Origin: a bacterium
GTDB lineage: Bacteria > JAJVIF01
NCBI GenBank assembly: GCA_022072165.1
Contig: JAJVIF010000003.1
Location: 124,001 to 188,000, forward strand
Direction of reading: 5' to 3'
Length of the DNA: 64,000 bases
A program made the translations under genes and the position numbers. Below the pieces are notes generated by a model. It did not search any database. It was given only the letters and a program-made list of their open reading frames with translations, and was not told the DNA's origin. Every line of letters begins with the position of its first letter. Position 1 is the stretch's first letter. Positions 60,093 to 64,000 of the stretch are shown here, piece by piece.

Positions 60093-60878
60093 GTGGTGCC
60101 CCCCCCTGTCGACCGTCGCGATGAACTGCTGGCAGTAGCAAGCCAGCTCATGGCGACCTTGCCATTAGAAGAAGTCACCCTGGCCCGAATCGCCGAGGCG
60201 GCGGGTGTCAGTTGGGGGACTGTGCGGCGCCACCTGGGGACCCGGGAGGAGATCCTCACGCTACTGGCTGGCGATGTCCCCCCTGCGGCGGAGTCCGGCA
60301 CCCGCAAGAAGCTCATGGCAGCGGCGAGTCGCACCTTCGCGCGGCTGGGCTATGACCGGGCCTCGATGGATGAAATCGCGGCGGAAGCCGGACTCACCAA
60401 GGGGGCCCTCTACTGGCATTTCAACAGCAAGATTGAACTGTTCAAGGCCATCATGATGGAAGAACGCGCCCGGGAACTGCGCGAGCTCCCGGACATGCCC
60501 CGCATCTTCGAAGAGGCGGAGTCGCTGGAAGAAGCCTGGTCGACGCTGATCACTGAGCTCCTCGACGATTTGCAGCGCAACTCGGACTGGGTCTGGCTCC
60601 TCTTTGAGTTCCTCACCTCGAGCCGGGATCCCGCCATACGCGAACTGATGATCGAGGGCTCAAAGGGGATCAATGTGGAGTTACGCGAGCAACTGGCGAC
60701 CTTGCGGGAGCAGGGACATCTGCCGGCGGACACCTCGGTGGAGCACACCGCCGCGTTCTGGGGCATGTTGGTGAATGGCCTGGCGGTGGTCTTTTTGGTC
60801 CGTCCGGAGCTGGCCGAGAAAGCCGATCTTTTGGCGCGTCCCCTGGCCCGGCTGGTCCTGCGCGGCCTGCATCCCTAG
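60093..60878 (+). CDS. TetR-type regulator with two DNA-binding domains
   Basis: 261 residues. Unlike a standard TetR of ~200, it has two TetR_N helix-turn-helix units in tandem: residues ~8-58 (LLAVASQLMATLPLEEVTLA, then RIAEAAGVSWGTVRRHLGTREEIL) and ~70-120 (LMAAASRTFARLGYDRASMD, then EIAAEAGLTKGALYWHFNSKIELF). The second is the canonical form with YWHF; the first ends in RRHL. The rest is the helical ligand-binding and dimerisation domain (TSSRDPAIRELMIEG). It probably represses its downstream neighbour; ligand unknown. GTG start at 60093. Confidence 0.88.
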   Translation: MVPPPVDRRDELLAVASQLMATLPLEEVTLARIAEAAGVSWGTVRRHLGTREEILTLLAGDVPPAAESGTRKKLMAAASRTFARLGYDRASMDEIAAEAGLTKGALYWHFNSKIELFKAIMMEERARELRELPDMPRIFEEAESLEEAWSTLITELLDDLQRNSDWVWLLFEFLTSSRDPAIRELMIEGSKGINVELREQLATLREQGHLPADTSVEHTAAFWGMLVNGLAVVFLVRPELAEKADLLARPLARLVLRGLHP

Positions 60879-60945
60879 CTCCGTCGCCACCTCTTTCCCT
60901 TCGATTCTCCTTCCACAACGGTCGCAAGTATTCCCGGCTGCCCCC

Positions 60946-60996
60946 TTGACAGCCACCATACTTGCGGGTATGTTGTTTCGCATACCAGCCGGTATG
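60946..60996 (+). promoter_or_regulatory. Consensus promoter with two TetR-type operators
   Basis: TTGACA (60946-60951), 17 bases, TATGTT (60969-60974). Operator 1 is CATACTTGCGGGTATG (60957-60972), operator 2 is CATACCAGCCGGTATG (60981-60996), both CATAC-N6-GTATG and 24 bases centre to centre. The first overlaps the spacer and -10, the second covers the start site, so binding should block transcription. Confidence 0.8.
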
Positions 60997-61013
60997 TCTA
61001 CCGGCGGACCACG

Positions 61014-61071
61014 TCGCCGTGGCTCACAGCTACTTTTCGACGGCGGCCAGCCAGCTGCTGAGCCACGGCGA
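61014..61071 (+). promoter_or_regulatory. Structured leader hairpin before the 73-residue gene
   Basis: TCGCCGTGGCTCA (61014-61026) pairs perfectly with TGAGCCACGGCGA (61059-61071); CAGCT (61027-61031) can extend with AGCTG (61053-61057). It ends 16 bases before the AGGAGG, so it could affect translation or stability. Confidence 0.55.
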
Positions 61072-61097
61072 GCGCCGGTCCAGGAGAGGAGGTCGAG

Positions 61098-61319
61098 ATG
61101 TCCCACTTGTTACAGCGTCTGGCCCAGCGACTCGCGCAGTCCCTGTGGCGGGAGCGACGCTTTGCTTTCACCCGGGTAAGCGACCAGGGCCCCCAGCTAC
61201 CGGTGAGCGATGCCGCCTGGGCGGGTCCGCTGGCGGGACTTGATGACTGGATGCGCCTGGAGACGGGGGGTGGCGCCGGTCGCTGCCTGGACCAGCTCAT
61301 CACCCACGAGGATCAGTGA
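61098..61319 (+). CDS. Small protein controlled by the TetR operators
   Basis: 73 residues. ATG at 61098, 5 bases after AGGAGG (61087-61092). An amphipathic N-terminal helix (LLQRLAQRLAQSLWRERRF) is followed by a polar part (GPLAGLDDWMRLETGG). No homologue recognised, no membrane segment, no zinc motif. The promoter carries two CATAC-N6-GTATG operators and the gene ends at a terminator, so it is transcribed alone and is probably regulated by the upstream TetR-type protein. Possible roles include a membrane-associated peptide or adaptor; none can be shown. Confidence 0.7.
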   Translation: MSHLLQRLAQRLAQSLWRERRFAFTRVSDQGPQLPVSDAAWAGPLAGLDDWMRLETGGGAGRCLDQLITHEDQ

Positions 61320-61368
61320 GACGCACTCTGGAGGCATCCCGACAGTACCCCGTCGGTTGTCCTTCGGC

Positions 61369-61398
61369 CGCCCCTGCTCAAGCGGGGGCGTGCTTTTT
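61369..61398 (+). terminator. Intrinsic terminator
   Basis: CGCCCCTGC pairs with GCGGGGGCG around TCAA (one G-T wobble), followed by TGCTTTTTG. Confidence 0.88.
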
Positions 61399-61556
61399 GC
61401 TTCGGCGCTCCTTCACGATCACTGGCAGCAATGCAGGAGCGTTACATCGATGTTGCGGGGCTGTGATGGGCTGGCAATGCGGACTGGATAGCGTGGCAGG
61501 GTCTGGGTGAGCCCAGGCGCTTCGCTCATCCCTTCTGCGACAGAGGACTCCTCCCT

Positions 61557-64000
61557 ATGTCTGCCTCCTTCGCGACCCCGCTGTGCCCTGCTCCGGCGAT
61601 CGGGTTGACCGCTGTCCTGCTCCTTGCGGCTTCCGGCTGCCAGGGAGCCTCCAGCCCGGCTACGGCCCCCACGTCATCCGCCAGCATGGATCAGCCGCTG
61701 CTGGTAGCCCCGAATGTCGACCTCATGACCAGCGGCGACCTCCATGCCGGCCTCGCCACCCTTGGTCTCTACGATTTCACTTACGACGCCGCGTCTGGTG
61801 AGTTCGATCTGACACCTGCCCGGGCTGCGGCAGCCCTGGGGGATGCCTTTACGCTGGACCTCACCGATGCCTTTACGACACGAACGTTCGGCTGCGCCTC
61901 CTGCCTGAGTGTCACCGGCATCAGCCGTATTCCTGGTCCGGAGCCGCTCCTCGCGGTGAACTTCACAGCGAAGCATCCTTTCGGCGACACCCTGAGCGCG
62001 GGACGTGCGGACCTCCATATCAACAACGTGCGCCTCGTGTTTCTGGAAGATGGCGCGACGAGCTTCTACGGCGACCCCAACAATGCCGCAGTCGCCGGGA
62101 ACATTGATCTCCTCGCCAATGCCAACGGGTACACGGCCCTCCCCGCCACCTTTGTCGCACCGCCATCGGGCGTCAGCGCGTCGCTCTTTCCCTTCAAAGT
62201 TTTTGAGACCGGGGATCCCCTGGCGCAGCCGACCGGCAACTTCAGCGCCGTGACCGGCTGGACCGGCGTCCTCAATGACCCCACCGGCTACAACGTCTTC
62301 AGGATGGGAGGCAGCGCTTCCACCGAAGCGCAGTTCCGCCTGTCCGGGTCCTCCCTGCTGCAGGGGCGCATCGCGCTCCTTGGAAACTACATCGTCTCGG
62401 CGGCCAACAAGAATCAGCGTCCGACCCCTGACTACTACATGCCCGAAGGGGCGATGCCGGAAGCCTGGAAAGTCATGGTGACCCCACCGGCGACCTTCAC
62501 TGCGGATCCGGTGGGACAGTTTGATGTGGTAACCGTCGAGGTGGCGGACTGGCAGCATGGTGGCGTGGTCGATGCCGGCTTCCCGGGCGCGGACCGCACC
62601 GGCCTGAAAGCCAGTGGCGATGTTGCCTCGGTGCAGGTCAGCATTCCTGCCTTCAGCGCCAATGCCTTCGGCCCGGTCACCACGCCGACCAGCGGCTCTG
62701 GCACCCTGGCCTCCCCGCTCTCTTATGAAGTTACGGTCTCGAAGCCGGACACCTACACCACGCCGGGCGACGTCCTGGGTCTTGTGAAAGTCACCGACAG
62801 CCGCACCAACTACCTGGCTATCGACAAGACACTGAGCGCCGGGACGGGGCTGAGCCAGCTGGCGGAAGTCGCGACCTACCAGGTCTTCCGCTTCACCCTC
62901 GATGCCCCCAACACGCCGCCCACCTGCGATGGCTATACGGTCAACGGGAATCTCCCCAGCCCCACACCGCTCGTCATCCCCTCCGGCTTCAATGCCAGCC
63001 TGTCGGTCGCGCTGGACTTTAGCTTTACCAACGACACCGATGGCACCATCACCGGTGTCGATGTTGACTGGAGCTATGACGGCAGCCTCTTCAATGTCGA
63101 GGCGACCCGCACAGATGCCGGGAGCCTGACCTCCCCCACCGGCTATACGGCCCCTGACACCATCGGCATTCGCTTCACCGATGACGATGGCGCGCAGACC
63201 ATCTGCACAGTGGCCATCGGCAATGTCTATACCCCCACGACCACCCTCAATCCGGCAACGATCTACCTATCGCAGTCGCAGACCACGAACAATGTCCCCA
63301 ACGGCAACGACATGAATCTCGGCCGCATTGAGAAGCAGTTTGACTCCTACGGCAACACGGTGTACGCCCTCCTGAAAGCCGACACCACCGCGACCACCGG
63401 CCTGGTCTACCTGGCCCGTTCCCTGGATGGTGGGACCACCTGGAACCTGGCGGACTCCGTCCAAATCGGATCGGGTCTGGCGGCCGGCACGGGCAACCGT
63501 TTCGCGACCGTGACCATGACGGTCAACGCGGATGGCAGCGCGATCTACATCGCCGGTATCGGTTCTCCGACCACCGGCTCGTCCGGCAACGTGGTCTTCA
63601 GCCGGGTCAACACGGCGAGCTGGACCCTGGATGCCAGCATCCGTGGTGTCCAGGTCGAAAACGCCACGACGGCCTTCGATCCGCTGTTTAACGGCTTCGA
63701 GACCGCCATCGCCGCGCACCCCACCAACCCGGAGATCGTTTACATCTGCTCAGATGACGAGACTCCGGCCCGCAAGCTGCGGGTGGTGCAGATCAGTAAC
63801 GCAAAGTCAGCGGCCTCCCCGGCGGGCCTGACGTTCAGCCGTGTCGGCGGTGGCGATGGAGTCGCCTATGCCACGGATGGCGCTCAGTACAATTCCATCT
63901 TCGACCCCCACCTCTTCATGGAGACCAACGGCACCGGCTCCCTCCACATCGTGGGGCAGGCAGGCGGCGGAACGGTCACGACGGGCGCGATCGCTTATCG
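61557..64000 (+). CDS. Large secreted lipoprotein, 3' end outside window
   Basis: At least 814 codons, open to the right edge in the frame starting at 61557, so it is partial. ATG after AGAGGA; lipoprotein signal (LTAVLLLAASGCQG). The first ~170 residues, with LLAVNFTAKHPFGDTLSAGRADLHINNVRLVFL, correspond to the HP(F/I)P...RLDLH segment of the lipoproteins at 2732 and 5874, so it belongs to the same broad family. Further on come a Ca-binding-like FTNDTDGTITGVDVDW and an Asp-box SLDGGTTWN, as in sialidase-type propellers, followed by repeated strands. No catalytic set was seen in the visible part. Confidence 0.82.
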   Translation, partial: MSASFATPLCPAPAIGLTAVLLLAASGCQGASSPATAPTSSASMDQPLLVAPNVDLMTSGDLHAGLATLGLYDFTYDAASGEFDLTPARAAAALGDAFTLDLTDAFTTRTFGCASCLSVTGISRIPGPEPLLAVNFTAKHPFGDTLSAGRADLHINNVRLVFLEDGATSFYGDPNNAAVAGNIDLLANANGYTALPATFVAPPSGVSASLFPFKVFETGDPLAQPTGNFSAVTGWTGVLNDPTGYNVFRMGGSASTEAQFRLSGSSLLQGRIALLGNYIVSAANKNQRPTPDYYMPEGAMPEAWKVMVTPPATFTADPVGQFDVVTVEVADWQHGGVVDAGFPGADRTGLKASGDVASVQVSIPAFSANAFGPVTTPTSGSGTLASPLSYEVTVSKPDTYTTPGDVLGLVKVTDSRTNYLAIDKTLSAGTGLSQLAEVATYQVFRFTLDAPNTPPTCDGYTVNGNLPSPTPLVIPSGFNASLSVALDFSFTNDTDGTITGVDVDWSYDGSLFNVEATRTDAGSLTSPTGYTAPDTIGIRFTDDDGAQTICTVAIGNVYTPTTTLNPATIYLSQSQTTNNVPNGNDMNLGRIEKQFDSYGNTVYALLKADTTATTGLVYLARSLDGGTTWNLADSVQIGSGLAAGTGNRFATVTMTVNADGSAIYIAGIGSPTTGSSGNVVFSRVNTASWTLDASIRGVQVENATTAFDPLFNGFETAIAAHPTNPEIVYICSDDETPARKLRVVQISNAKSAASPAGLTFSRVGGGDGVAYATDGAQYNSIFDPHLFMETNGTGSLHIVGQAGGGTVTTGAIAY

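Noticed and set aside
61674-62558. 294-codon minus-strand ORF near the right edge
   Set aside because: Antisense to the open lipoprotein frame from 61557, which has signal, SD and Asp-box-like repeats.

Overview
The window is about 64 kb of GC-rich bacterial chromosome with dense, mostly short-gapped genes. There is no rRNA, no CRISPR array, no recognisable insertion sequence and no phage module. At least nine genes begin with lipoprotein-type signal sequences. One exported protein looks like an outer-membrane beta-barrel, and two exported proteins resemble CsgG/FlgT. Together these point to a diderm bacterium. Many starts lack a Shine-Dalgarno (SD) sequence and instead have a -10-like hexamer (TANNNT or a close variant) 6-9 bases upstream, which suggests frequent leaderless transcription. 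No marker here allows a phylum to be named; an uncultivated lineage is my inference.

Left part (1-25 kb). Two tandem spermidine-synthase-like genes (the first cut by the window edge) precede two large paralogous lipoproteins, each closed by a clear intrinsic terminator. Next come a divergent pair (a lipoprotein and a zinc-ribbon membrane protein) reading from overlapping -10 boxes, a tRNA with a CAU anticodon, and an alpha/beta hydrolase divergent from a housekeeping block: xseA, xseB, a divergent-PAP2 (DUF212) protein, a TlyA-type rRNA methyltransferase, a polytopic membrane protein and an amidohydrolase. A DUF58 protein and a beta-barrel-like protein follow on the minus strand.

Middle part (21-47 kb). 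Two very large surface lipoproteins of 1281 and 2341 residues are built from 11 and 22 putative-Ig (He_PIG-like) repeats. They are followed by a 1334-residue TPR protein ending in a degenerate J-like domain, a glyoxalase-fold protein, a pterin carbinolamine dehydratase, a P-type ATPase, and a cluster containing two CsgG/FlgT-like TPR proteins. A two-gene module (small exported CxxCxxxWC protein followed by a lipoprotein) occurs twice, at 37.6-39.5 kb and 48.2-50.0 kb, and looks undescribed.

Right part (47-64 kb). A family 2 glycosyltransferase, a large lipoprotein, and an overlapping gene set (zinc-ribbon membrane protein, dapA, and two ceramide-glucosyltransferase-like GT21 paralogues) are followed by an HDOD protein, an acyl-ACP desaturase, a rhomboid protease, a candidate small RNA, and a regulator with two tandem TetR-type DNA-binding domains. 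Downstream of the regulator is a consensus promoter overlapped by two CATAC-N6-GTATG palindromes, driving a 73-residue protein. The window ends inside a further lipoprotein related to the two at the left.

Three intergenic regions (about 36.6, 47.1 and 57.8 kb) hold the same set of short near-perfect hairpin words in different orders and orientations. They look like a mosaic, non-coding repeat family. The most interesting items are this family, the duplicated CxxCxxxWC/lipoprotein module, the double-headed TetR regulator with its operators, and the leaderless-start signature.
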